From Bryopsis sp. KO-2023 (Eukaryota; Chlorophyta; Ulvophyceae; Bryopsidales; Bryopsidaceae), in assembly GCA_030272585.1 (NCBI GenBank), contig BSYQ01000005.1:3813501-3877500 (forward strand): 64,000 bases of DNA. Reading direction: 5' to 3'. The position numbers were made by a program, and so were the translations under genes. The first letter of the stretch is position 1. The number at the start of each line of letters is the position of its first letter. This document shows positions 53,401 through 64,000 of the stretch, in pieces. A model generated the notes under the pieces. It was given only the letters and a program-made list of their open reading frames with translations. It was not told the DNA's origin and made no database searches.

Positions 53401-54435
53401 CAATTCATGTTGGCCTAAAGCTTTCTCTTCAGATTCTTGCACTACAACCATGAATGCTGTCTCTGTTTTGAGATGACGCATCATTCGTTTAGCTGAACAC
53501 TCAGTCACTGGCACTTCTTGCAGTATCGACTGTACTTTTCGTTCAGGTTCAATACTCTCTTGGGTTGGATGACGCAACGGGAGATGAAACACTTGGCTGT
53601 TTTTGCAAACTGAAATCTCATTTTGCTGAAAGTCTATGCGGGGGTTTTCTTTCTGCAACCAAGGCATGCCCAATATTAGGTCATAACCAAGGTCTGGGAA
53701 CAGATCCGCTTTCATGTTGCACTTCAGCCCTCCTATCTTTACTCGGAGGTTGTTACAGCTGCCAGCCAGTTCTTTAATATCTCCGTTTGCCAACATTGCT
53801 CTCTTGGAGCTTGGTGTAATCGACAACCCGAGATCACGCGCTACCTTATCATTGATATAGTTTGCGGTACTTCCACAATCAATGAATGCATAAAGGTCCG
53901 TGGTCTTGATCCGTGCTTTTACTTCGTACCCTCTCACAGGCACTTCTTGAATTTTTAACAGAGGGCATGTGTCATCCTTGGTTGACGAAGTTGATCGAAC
54001 TTCTGACACATTAACTCGCTCTGTGGTAGACCGCTGGGTTGTTTCTGACCCACTATCGTCTACGTCTGCAGGCAGGGACTCCTGTAGACTACTCTGCGAC
54101 TCCAATGAGCCCACAGATTCACTAACAGAGGGAAGAGATGCAGATGACGCATGAGGCGCGTCCATCTCATCCGGTGTGCTTTCCTTCTGTTCATTTTTCC
54201 AATCGCAGTTGTCATGTGCCGATTGGGTAGATGTGGAGAGTGTCTCTGTTCTCTCTTCACGCGGTGTACTAGTCCGCGCCCCAGGTTTTCCGCTGTGAGT
54301 ACTTTTAACCTTTTTCGAGGCACCTACTTTTGATCTATGCTTCCTACGCCGCCTACGAACTCTGTTTCGCTTACGACGTTTGCGTCGGCCAGGCTCAGAC
54401 GAAGCAGTTTCCTGCCTGGCGGTCAGTTTAACATT
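50425..54435 (-). pseudogene. pol: Family A Pol, copy Y, with a nonsense mutation that removes the chromodomain
   Basis: Same as copy X through protease, RT, RNase H and integrase. A single base change (50677, C where copy X has A at 32836) turns the Tyr codon after F-K-R into TAG at 50677-50679. The remaining 84 codons, which hold the chromodomain, stay open but are not reached without readthrough; an ATG at 50628 starts a 67-codon frame over them. All catalytic residues lie before the stop. Another difference is His for Gln near residue 754 (base 51904). Confidence 0.9.
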
Positions 54436-56048
54436 TTTTTTACATCGGGGAGGTTTTTCACCTCCTCCAATCTAGGACATTGCCTCACAGGATGACCCTT
54501 CTTTCCACAAAGATAACAATGATATCCCCCTCCCCCCTGGGGGTTCTGTCTTCCCTGATTGGCTTGTCCTCTTCCACGGTTACCACCACCGCGTCCACGT
54601 CCACCACCACCACGTCCTCCTCCTCGTCCTTGTTGCTGTTGCTGCTGCTGTTGCACTCCTGCGGCAGCTTGTGGTGGTGCTTGGGCTGGTGGTGTAGGGT
54701 TCTGCTGCTGCTGACCCTGATTCTGGCCTTTCTTCTTTCTTCCACCACGCCAGACTCCTTTCTTTTTCTGATTGGTTTGCCCTCCTTGGCCTTGTGTTCC
54801 AACTCCAAGGGCTTCCAATCGTTCGGCGGATATGATGGCAGCCTCGACATCTCGAGGTACCGTTGCTGCGACTAACTTCTGAACTTCACTTTTAAGTCCA
54901 TCCACGAAGAGCAAATACTGGTGATCCTCTTCGAGGTCTGGAATCCTCAAGACTAACCGCTGAAACTCTTTAACGAACTGTTTCACGGTTCCAGTCTGCT
55001 TGAGTTTGTGGAGGTCACGCCACGCTTCATCTCGATCACTAGAGAATTCGAAAGCTGTAGCTAAGCCATCCATGAAGTCCATCCAGTCACGGAAGGGTGG
55101 TCTTTCACCTCGGTGAATTTTCAACTCTTGCATCGTTAACCAATCCGAGGCAGCCCCATAAAGGTTAGTGGCCATAATCGATTGCCACTGTGCTTCATGC
55201 ACTCCGCAGGTTCTCAAGTACCGCGTCATGAGCACTTGCCATTTACGGGCTTTTGGTTCTCCACTTCCGTTAAATGCGCGAGGCATTTGCAACTTGACGG
55301 TGCTAGGCAACCACTGTCCTTGCCTAGGAGGTCCTGGCCCTGCTGGTCCAGCGCCACCTCCACCTCCACCTCCACCAGGAGGTCCACCGGGAGGTCCACC
55401 GCCTCCACCATCTCCACCGCCGCCACCACCTCCTCCGCCATCAGGCGCACCTGGAATGCGGGAAGGTGGGCGGTTTCGTCTGTCGCGGTAATCATCACCG
55501 CCATCATCATCTGGGTCGTCATCACCAGGGTCTCCAAAGTTACCTCGCATGCGAGGAACTCGACTGGGTCCACCAGTAGACTCATATGAACCAAGTGCAG
55601 CAAAGGGATTATTTTCTACCCTTGCTCCCAAAGCACTTAACCCAAGTCCCAATCTTCCAGTACGTGTGGGGATCTGCATGGGTTCTTTTCCTTTCTCTTC
55701 TCTGACCTGTGCCTTAGCATGCTCAAGGTCAATTTGATATAACACTTCTGCTGAGGAGAGAACTCTTGGGTTAGTTCGTGTGGGTCTACGTGATCCATCG
55801 GCAGAGTCGGGTTCTGAGATGCGTACTCCAGGCTGAGCTCTTGTACTTGGAGGTATCAATTGAGGGAATGTGAAATCAGCGTCTGGTGCGCTGTCCACTG
55901 CAGTGCATGGTGGTGCTTCTGCAGCAACAATTTCACCCTCCTCGACCTGTACTGCTGGAGGAGCCGGTATTGTTGAGGTTCCTGCCCCAACCATTCCTAC
56001 CGCGAAGCTCTGGTCCAGTGGCGGCCATGATGCAGCCAACTGCTTTAC
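54423..56048 (-). pseudogene. gag: Family A Gag, C-terminal part, copy Y (split by B3)
   Basis: Same as 36582-38207, with no amino-acid change seen. The matching N-terminal part would lie outside the window after the end of B3. Confidence 0.9.
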
Positions 56049-56266
56049 TGATAGTGATTTTAGACGAGATGACTAGAAATGACTGGTCTGGGAGCGTTGA
56101 GGTGACTTGTATCATTAGTGTGACTCGTGATAGCCCTAGAGTACTATTTAAGGGACACGTAGTTAGACACTGGTTGGGTTGTTGTTTGGTTGGATTCGCT
56201 GTTGTAGGGGAACGCTCCCAGGGGGAGTATGTAGAAAATTTATTTCCACCACACACCCCACTATCA
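56049..56266 (+). repeat. B3 5' LTR, 218 bp
   Basis: Same as the B2 LTR. The matching 3' LTR has only its first 8 bases, TGATAGTG, inside the window. Confidence 0.92.
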
Positions 56267-59200
56267 ATTGGTTTCGGAGCTGGGGTCGATCGACGTCGCT
56301 CCTCAAGAGGTCGTGGTGGTCGAAAACGAAACGGGAGTGAAAAAAAAAATGGATAGAAAGATCGATTTTGAAAAGATCTGGACGAAAAGATCTGTCGACA
56401 GGGAGGAGGTTGTTTTTCCAGGGGTATTCCTGAAGTAGGCCAGGCGAAACCAAGGCGAGAGGGTTCCCAACGTCGCGGAAAGAAGAGGGCCGAAAATTTT
56501 CGACGTGAAAAGTTGGGCGATAGAGATCCCAGGTCGATGAAAAGATCGACAGGTCGAAAAACCCTCGATCTCGAAACGAAAAGAGTCGACAAGGGGAGGA
56601 AAAGAGACAGAAAGAGAAAAGAGGACCTCTGTCTGTTTTCTTGAGGAGAGTAGACCTGGAAATTTAAGCCCCTGGAGCTAGATTTCATAGGAATCTCCAG
56701 AAAGGCTTTTTAAGGGTTCTTAAAAGCCCAAAACTAAGCCTTACCTCCACCTAAGTCTGAGGACTTGCTAGGCGAAAAAGCCTAAGCTTTGTCGACCAAA
56801 TTCGCCTAAGTCGCCAAGTTCTGCGCCAACTATAGAAGACTATAGAAAACTGCGCCAGGAACTGTCGACATGACTCATTTGGTCACTCCAGAAAGTGTGA
56901 CCCACAGAAAAACGCGCTGCAAGTCGAAAAATCTAACTGCCAGAGCGCGCGGCACGTTAACTTTAGCGTGAAAACGACCAAGGCAATGGCTGCCGCAATT
57001 GTGAAAAGGTCGGCGTGAAAACGACTAAGGGAACGGCTGGCGCAATTGTGAAAAGTTCGTCCACAGAAATGTGGTAAAAGCCGAACTGCGCCAACCTGTT
57101 GTTTTAAAGGTTGTCTCCACAGAAGTGTGGAAGGACAACTGCGCCAACCTATGGTTGAAGAAAACGTTGTTCCCACAGAGATGTGAACTGCGCCAACCAA
57201 ATTTCAAAGGGTTCCACAGAAATGTGGTTGAAAAGAATTGCGCCACCCTATGGTTGCAGCAGCAAAGGTCGTCTTCACAGAAATTTGTGATAGGCGAAAC
57301 TCGCAACTCCTAAGGCAGAGAGGTATATATAACTGCGCTACTCTCATTTATGTCTCGCGCAACGAAGACGAAACGCGCCAGGACATTCAAGGAAACGTGG
57401 AAAAAGCGTTCAAGTCGATAAACTTGCTTGGGATAACGCAAGCGCCAGGAAGCGAGAAGGTATAGGAGGTGTTCCTGGTGACGATAAGCCAGATGGTGAT
57501 GGAGGTGATGACCACCGCAATAGGCGAACCCGTCCTTAGTCACACCCCCGCATTCCAGGTGCGCCTGATGGCGGAGGTGATGGTGGCGGTGGGCGAATAT
57601 CATCCCAAGAGGCTGGGACAGCGTTGTGTTTAAGTGTTCTCAAGTAGGATAGTAGAGAACATGTGTGGCTGACGCGAAAACCAAGAGAACGTATGTGGTT
57701 GACGCGAAAAAGGATGAAGGCTGGCGAAACAAGGAAAATGCGCCAAGCTAGCCACCAAGGGTAAAAGATAAATGAACGCAACAACTGACGACAGTATCGT
57801 GCTTGCAAAAAGCTGTATTGCATCAGCAGGATATGAGGATAGCGAAGCTAACGCTGTTATCAACTGGAAAAACTTAGATTTTGCATATTAGGCCTAAAGG
57901 GAAAAGGAAAGTTCGCAAAAGGGGGTAAAGTTGCGATATAAAGGTTGAACTTTTAACCTAAGTTCGAGTCTGATGAGGCCATGGAAGTTGAGAGTGAGAT
58001 GGCGCCTCTGACCCAAGTGGTTGTAACGAGAGGTGAAAGGGTGCGAACCATGACTAGAGGTGGGCGAGGTCAGAAGGTCACTAGATCATGGAGGCGACCA
58101 GAGGAGGGTGAGGGCAGAAGTTCACTGGATCGCCAGGAAAAGACCGCACCGCCGCAGAACAAGGCAAAGACCATAAGCTCAAGAGACTAGACGGATCGAA
58201 AGGATAAGAACAAAGGATTCTTTCTTCATAGGATTACAAGAAAGATCTTGGAGAACCCCCAAATAGACCCGCGAGAGAACGGTAACCCGGTAATCGCAGA
58301 GGGGTCAAGGCGAATGGAGTAATGGAGTAAGGTGGAGAAGATTTTTAAGGGTGATGGTTTTGGCTTTGAAGGCAATTCTAAGGTTTTTCGTTTCTTCTTC
58401 TGTGGACCAAGTCCAAAGGTGGACCTAAAAGTATGAAAAGAAGTCAAGCATGTTGGACGCGACAGACCTTTGGTCTGTAAAGACAAACTGCGCCATTCTG
58501 CTAGAATTCGCGAAGTTAGTCAGAGACCCAACACTAAGAGTGAAGCATGTTTGCTTTTTGCGCCAACCAGAGAGTGTTGCAGTAAGCTCAGGTTGATGAA
58601 AAAAACAGAGCGACCCCAGGTGGTTAGTTGTGTGAGACAATCACCACCAAGCGTTAAGTTGTCATCTCTAGGAACCTATGGGATGTACACTTCGTTGGTG
58701 AGAAGAAAAAGACGAGGCTATGGGAGTCGAACCCATATTAGGGCCAACGCCTCGATCTAACTTCCAGCAAAAGAGATCATGACGAAGCAACTGTGAGCTT
58801 CGTATTTTCTGGGTGATGCGTGTGTTGCTGCCCAATGAGCCACTGTGTTGTGTGCGACGTTGCTGGAAGAAGCGACCGCCTGGTGGGAGTATTGTTGATG
58901 AAACGTTGGCAAAAGGCGTGGAGAGAACTGGGTTGATGCTGGCTGACGCAAGTGACACTGAAGGTGCCAAAAGGAGATGGAGATGGAGTTATGTGATTGA
59001 AAACTTCGAGGGGAAAAATTGAATTCTCCCTATGCAAGCGTGGAAGGCTATTATGGCTGAACCTCAATTGGAGTCAAGTGTGGAGGCAGTTGTGAAGCGC
59101 CCCACCTAGAGAAATACTTATACGCTACAAAAGAGCTGGGAGTATAAAGCGGAAGTTTCCAAGAGGAACTGAACGACCATAACCTTGCGTTCTATACAAA

Positions 59201-62200
59201 AGTGACGAACGGCAAGAAGAGAAGTGGTAAACACGAGTTGCTATATTGAAGGAATGCACTCGCGTTTATATGGAGCACCTAAGTAGGAGCACGCCTCTAA
59301 TAAGGGGAAGCGACCAACGCTGTGGTGTTACTACGTTCAGTAGCAGAAGGAAAACGGGGAAGTGTAAGTGAGTAGAAGCGAGACGCTCCTCCAACACTCC
59401 CGAAAATTCCTCTGCATGGAAAGTGCGTTAACTGCAGAGATAGCACTAAAACGTTCAACATGAGAAGTTAAAGAACGTTCACTTGGAAACGCCGTCGTGA
59501 AGGTATGAGTCAAAGTTTGGGAGAGTATGGAAGATGGAAAAGTAAGAAAAAGTGGGAAGGAAAGCTAAAGAAGACGTGTAGCAAATGTGCTAAGTGAAAA
59601 GCACCCGTGGAGTTATCCATAGTGGGGATAACAAGATATTTTGGAGAAGGGCCGGAAGTTTTTCTACCTTGTGAGAGCAAGAAGATCCAACGATTGAGAG
59701 AATATGGAGTGTAATTTTAACCAAGTGTGGATGGCGAAATTACAACGAGGGAAAGACAATGTGTTAAAGAGAGAAAGCGATGGGAGCTTAAAGCGCCACG
59801 TTGACTCGCGCGAAACGATGTGTTGTTGAGAACTTTAAACATCGATCGCTCTATTGTTCTTTCCACCCTAGAACTTTGTTCTATGGGGATACCATGCTTG
59901 TGTTAAGCACAAGGAGATGTGCACCCAGTGCGCTGGTTGATGCACTTCCATAAACGAGGGTCGTCGTTGCAAGGGCAAACTTCCAAGATATTTAAATTTC
60001 GATCTACACTAAGTGAGATGCGTGAAGCAAGAAGGATCTCCAAAAGAGAAGATAGTGTGGAGCTGTTGCCTTATATTATGCGGCAACAAAGAGTATGAAA
60101 GAACCTTGAAGTCCATGCGAAGGAATTTGTGTTAACTATCACAAAACCTTGTGCAAAGGCTGAGGGATACCTCCTAAGGGAGAAGATGTTTATTCGCCAC
60201 CTGAGCAATGAGAGAGCTAGGTGACGCACTATGTGGATGATAGCCTTGTGCATAACGGGGTTTAGAGGATGACAATGGTTGACAACCCCATGAGAATGAG
60301 ATGCAAGTGAAAAACCGCAAAAGGTTGCAAAAAGGTTTGCTGATGGTGGTGGAGCGAAGAGGAAGGGGTTTATCTCCTCAAATTCATAACGCCCTTGAGC
60401 ATCATGGTTTGAGATTTGGGATATCCACCAAGGGACTTGGTGAGAGGCGTTTGTAAACGCGATGCCCTGTTTAGGGACCCCCAATGATGCGTCATCCATG
60501 TGTTCATGGTTGATTCCAGGCTGGTTGAGCCGTAGTTGCTCCCAGTGTCTGACAAGTGTGTGGTGAGGCTGATGGGAAAACAGAAGCCACACCTTCATCA
60601 TTGGCCTGTAGTGTCAGGACTAACTCCGTGGATGAACTCGACCATATTTCGCTTCAGAGTGTCCGCATTTGCGAGATCTTCGCCACATCATCCATGTGGA
60701 TATGTTGTGATGTGTGGTGCATCTTTTTCTCAAGGTTTTATGGAGGTTGACGCATTTTTATGCGATAAGGCTGGAGATATGTGCAACCTTGCAATATTTG
60801 CGCATAGCGACTTGCTGTGTTTGTGTGGAGGCTACCCCCTCTATGTTTTTCTACCCTTTTGGGACGTGGACGAGGGCGTTCCACTGGCCCCAGGGGGGAC
60901 AGGAGTGCTCACGAGCGACGAATGAGGTTACCGACGAAGGAGGTCACGAAGTAGTCGTGAGTGAGGTAAATCGAACAAACGAACGAAGTGAGTCTCTTCA
61001 GCAACGGAGTGCGCAGTGAGATTTACTGGCCGCCAGGCCACACTCAAAATTTTGAATCAAACCCGGTGTATACATTGGATGCACTGGAAATGCGACATGG
61101 AGGACGAGTTGAGGGTGGTACTCTCTAGCACAAGTTGCTAAAGTATGTGATGGAGTTGTTTCAAAGAAGTTGTTTTCGAACGTGATAGAAGAGAATACCC
61201 ACGAGAAGGACAGCCACAAGTGGCTGAGACGTGATCGATGAACGTGGAGAAAAGGAATTGGAGTGTTGTGGGATGGTTGAGACACCTTGCTGTCTCCCAT
61301 GACGGTAAAACCACTATTACAGGGCGTGTGATAGTTGGTGATCTCGAAGTCCTGAGAAACCGTGGCGAAAATATAGGAGACTCCATAGAATCACACATTA
61401 GTCGGGATAAGAATCCTTGCAGGGAACTCGAGGAGCTGAAACTCAATACCTCATTAGAGTATGAGTTAAAGGATTCGTCAGCTTCAAGACGGCCTTGGTG
61501 ATGGTCGCCTAGTGTGAAGTCCACCTTAGTTTCGGTAGTACTAAGGGGGAGGAGACGTGATTCTACCCTAAGTGTTCAAAGAGAGGAACACAGGAGCGAA
61601 AAGAGACGTAGCAGCTGGAACCCTGTGCGCCAGCTACCGCGTACGCGCGTGTGAAGACTTCCTAAGGGAAATGTGGCTACGTTAATATGATGGCGAAACA
61701 GTTTACTTAATCCAATACTCGAAGTGGATGGTGCTCTGTGTATCATTTTATTAAGAAGAGAGCGCAACACTTGGAGTTCGTTTGTTATCGACGAGTGTGA
61801 AGACAATTCCAGCGACACATGTCAACGCGACTAAGGTGTTAAGGTGATGCATGGCGTGGAATATGTCTATTTCTGAGGGTGAAGCATATGGACCGACCAA
61901 AATACAAGTCTGTCGTTCTGAAAAGGAGAAGGCAAATATTAGCCTCGCGACAGAGGTTCCATGAAGGATAAAGCGAGAGTAACTTCGTGGAAGGGATTGA
62001 GCAGTAGCTTGATCAATTGACGTCGAGGATCGGTGTGTGCTATCACATGAAGGGCTTAGCTCTGGAGGAGATGAAGTTCACAAGAGTTTAATGGACTCTG
62101 GCGCAAGTATTTGACAATCCGCCAAGTGCTACGAGTAGTGACTGAACCAGAGCAGCAATCGGTGAAAGATGAACGAGCAGTGGAGAAAACTCTTGAACGA

Positions 62201-64000
62201 CAAGAGGTGTGATATCTTCAACGACAACAAGTGCGTTTAACCAACGTGTTGGTTGGAGAAAGAGAGAGACTATCGAGTGCCACAACCAGATTGAGAAACA
62301 CCACTCTGTTTAAGGTTGATGGTAAAAGGAACTGCATTGGATTACACTTGAGAGTTGAAGAAACACAAGTGGAGAAAGAAGAAGCAATAGCAACAGTGGA
62401 CGTCGACTATAAAGGAACCGTGGTGAGCATCTCGGAAGATTTGCAGACGGAGGAGGAGAAGACGAGCAGAATACGCGATAAATCCTTGTACAGCGGTTGT
62501 AAGTCGCCAAAGAGCGCAGTAAAGACTATTCCCATCAAGGTAATAAGTCGGAATGCCGTGCATGGTTTATAGCCGATCCATCAAAGGCAAGAGGAGTCGC
62601 AGATATTACTTCTATTGGCGAAGAACACGAGAATGCCTAACGCATCCTTGTTTATCTTTGTGAGAAAATACTTGAAGAATGAGGAGATTATCCACACTAC
62701 CTTCGGGACTTGCATGATGTATGGGTGCAAACACATGTGAGTGTGGGATACGTTCTAAGTCTTCAACGTGGAGCTTGCATATGGTGACTGCCTACAATGG
62801 GTAGTGCAGAAAGGAGTTGCATCTTCAAACGTCAGTGAACTGAAAGGAGGAGAAGCGTTAGCTGGATAGGCAACCGGTAACGCAAGGATCAACAAGTGGA
62901 AGAATTTATCGAGGAAATAAGAAGAGAAGCACGAGGAAGAATAAGCAAGAGATGAATGGCGGTCAGAGGCATAGGTTCCCTAAAGTGGAATACAAACTCA
63001 ATAGGTCTTTTTGGGGATGGCAATGGTGGAAGATCCTAGTGTGGGATCACGTGTTGGTACCATTGACCCAAAGCCAGCCTATGTAACTCGTCTTCATATG
63101 CTACTCTGACTTAGCTGATTTGATTGAGGATTCGATAATGTTGGAGGCGGAGCACTTGGTTGATCACAACAGTAACAAAGAATACAAGCGGATGTATTCT
63201 GACTTGCCTCCCGACGTGGTAGCCTACCCTCAGGTCAAGGTCAATAGACTATGAGAGGATGGTGCGTTTATATCAAACAAGAGAAAGAGAACCCAAAGCG
63301 GAAGAGGAAGAGCAAGAGTCAAGGACTACTAAGGAGAGCGAGAGAGCGAAACCTGAGACAGAGAGGTCTAAGGTAGAGAGAAGTGCGGCAAAGAGCGACT
63401 ACAGGACGGAGAAATGGCTAGAGGTGCTAAAAGGGAGAGCACCGAGTGAGTTCGCTGAAAAGCTGGAGCTCCACCTGTCAATGTGCGGCCCACATGAGTT
63501 GGTGTGCATGTGTATTGGCCACGCACAAGGGTGAAAGTGCGTTATGCTAAGGCCATGGGACAACTGGTAAGAGCATAGCCTTGGCAGTGGATGGAACGTT
63601 AAGCAAGGCTACGTTTCCCAAGCTATTTGTTCTAAGGAGCTCAGAGTTGTTGCCAAATGACGCTCACAGCTGAAGGTTGTAAAGGAAGTGCGCCAACCTT
63701 GAGTGTTCAAGACTTTGCCGCAGGAGAGCTGACCAAGACACGAGCAAGAGATGTCCAAGATGTCCAAGATGTCCAAGACAGTGGTGGTTCGTGGGTCAGA
63801 AGAAAAAGGTTGAGTTAAAAAGGTTAAGTTGAGTTGAGTAATGCGTTTGAGAATCTTTGCATGGTATGGGACATGCATTGTACCTAGAGGATTAAGTGTG
63901 TTAGCTTATGGGTTATGAAGTATTTGTTTGATCGTGGCAGAGAGAAAGAATGTTAGTGTCGCGGACGCCACTTATTATGGGGCGGGGCAAGTTGATAGTG
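56049..64000 (+). mobile_element. Element B3 (array copy of B2), cut by the window end
   Basis: Copy of B2 at offset 17,841, with one visible substitution (57631). The 5' LTR is 56049-56266, primer site 56269-56280, hairpin array about 57047-57296, gag fossil 57465-57599. The window ends 8 bases into the 3' LTR (63993-64000). It is a duplicate by recombination, not a separate insertion, because it sits at the identical gag position with the same TTTAC. Confidence 0.92.

Larger units (their letters stand above)
29705..64000 (-). mobile_element. Tandem family A array: LTR-internal-LTR-internal, period 17,841 bp
   Basis: Sequence from 29705 repeats from 47546 with a constant offset of 17,841 to the window end. 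The middle LTR (47546-47965) has a primer site on one side and a purine tract on the other, so it is shared by both internal regions. I found five substitutions between copies by eye (pairs 31582/49423, 32836/50677, 34063/51904, 35965/53806, 39790/57631). This is the pattern left by unequal recombination between LTRs. The right end is outside the window. Confidence 0.92.

Overview
The window is eukaryotic and consists almost entirely of nested LTR retrotransposons; I see no host gene. Evidence is Ty3/gypsy gag, protease, RT, RNase H, integrase and chromodomain reading frames, TG..CA LTRs, tRNA primer sites, polypurine tracts and 5-6 bp target duplications. Such nesting implies a large, repeat-rich genome (alga, plant or fungus); the sequence does not name the species.

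Layout. Family C (outermost): a minus-strand gag remnant (3935-4944) faces a plus-strand copy (5607-7989) as a 1,160-bp inverted repeat. Family A copy A0 (minus, 1-3934, running off the left edge) sits in the C remnant. Family E (minus) starts at its 3' LTR (7990-8584) inside C and runs right as ORF3, integrase, RT-RNase H, linker and gag-protease up to 29704. E is broken by a hAT-like MITE (10986-11450), non-autonomous element D (12506-17350) and non-autonomous element B1 (19186-27334). At 29705 a family A array begins in E's gag zinc-knuckle codons: LTR, internal region, LTR, internal region, with a 17,841-bp period. Each internal region carries ORF3, pol and gag, with an 8.16-kb B element inside gag (B2 38208-46369; B3 56049 to the window end).

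How the parts fit. A encodes Gag, then Pol by a -1 frameshift at an A-AAA-AAA site, then a separate third ORF with its own TATA-like box. C uses a different -1 site (G-GGA-AAC) followed by a hairpin. E encodes Gag-protease in one frame and RT onward in the -1 frame; its third ORF is in frame with the end of its integrase. The third ORFs of A and E share a C-terminal zinc-ligand pattern with almost the same spacing, which is the strongest candidate for an undescribed function here. B and D lack usable gag-pol. B shares LTR end and primer site with A, D shares LTR ends and polypurine region with E, so each looks like a parasite of that family. A, B, C and D all use the same primer-site core (TGGTTTCGGAGC).

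Inferred order: C, then E and A0 into C; D, B1, the MITE and A into E; B2 into A; last, tandem amplification of A+B2. Array copies differ at only five positions I could find, one of which is a stop codon that removes the chromodomain from the second pol.
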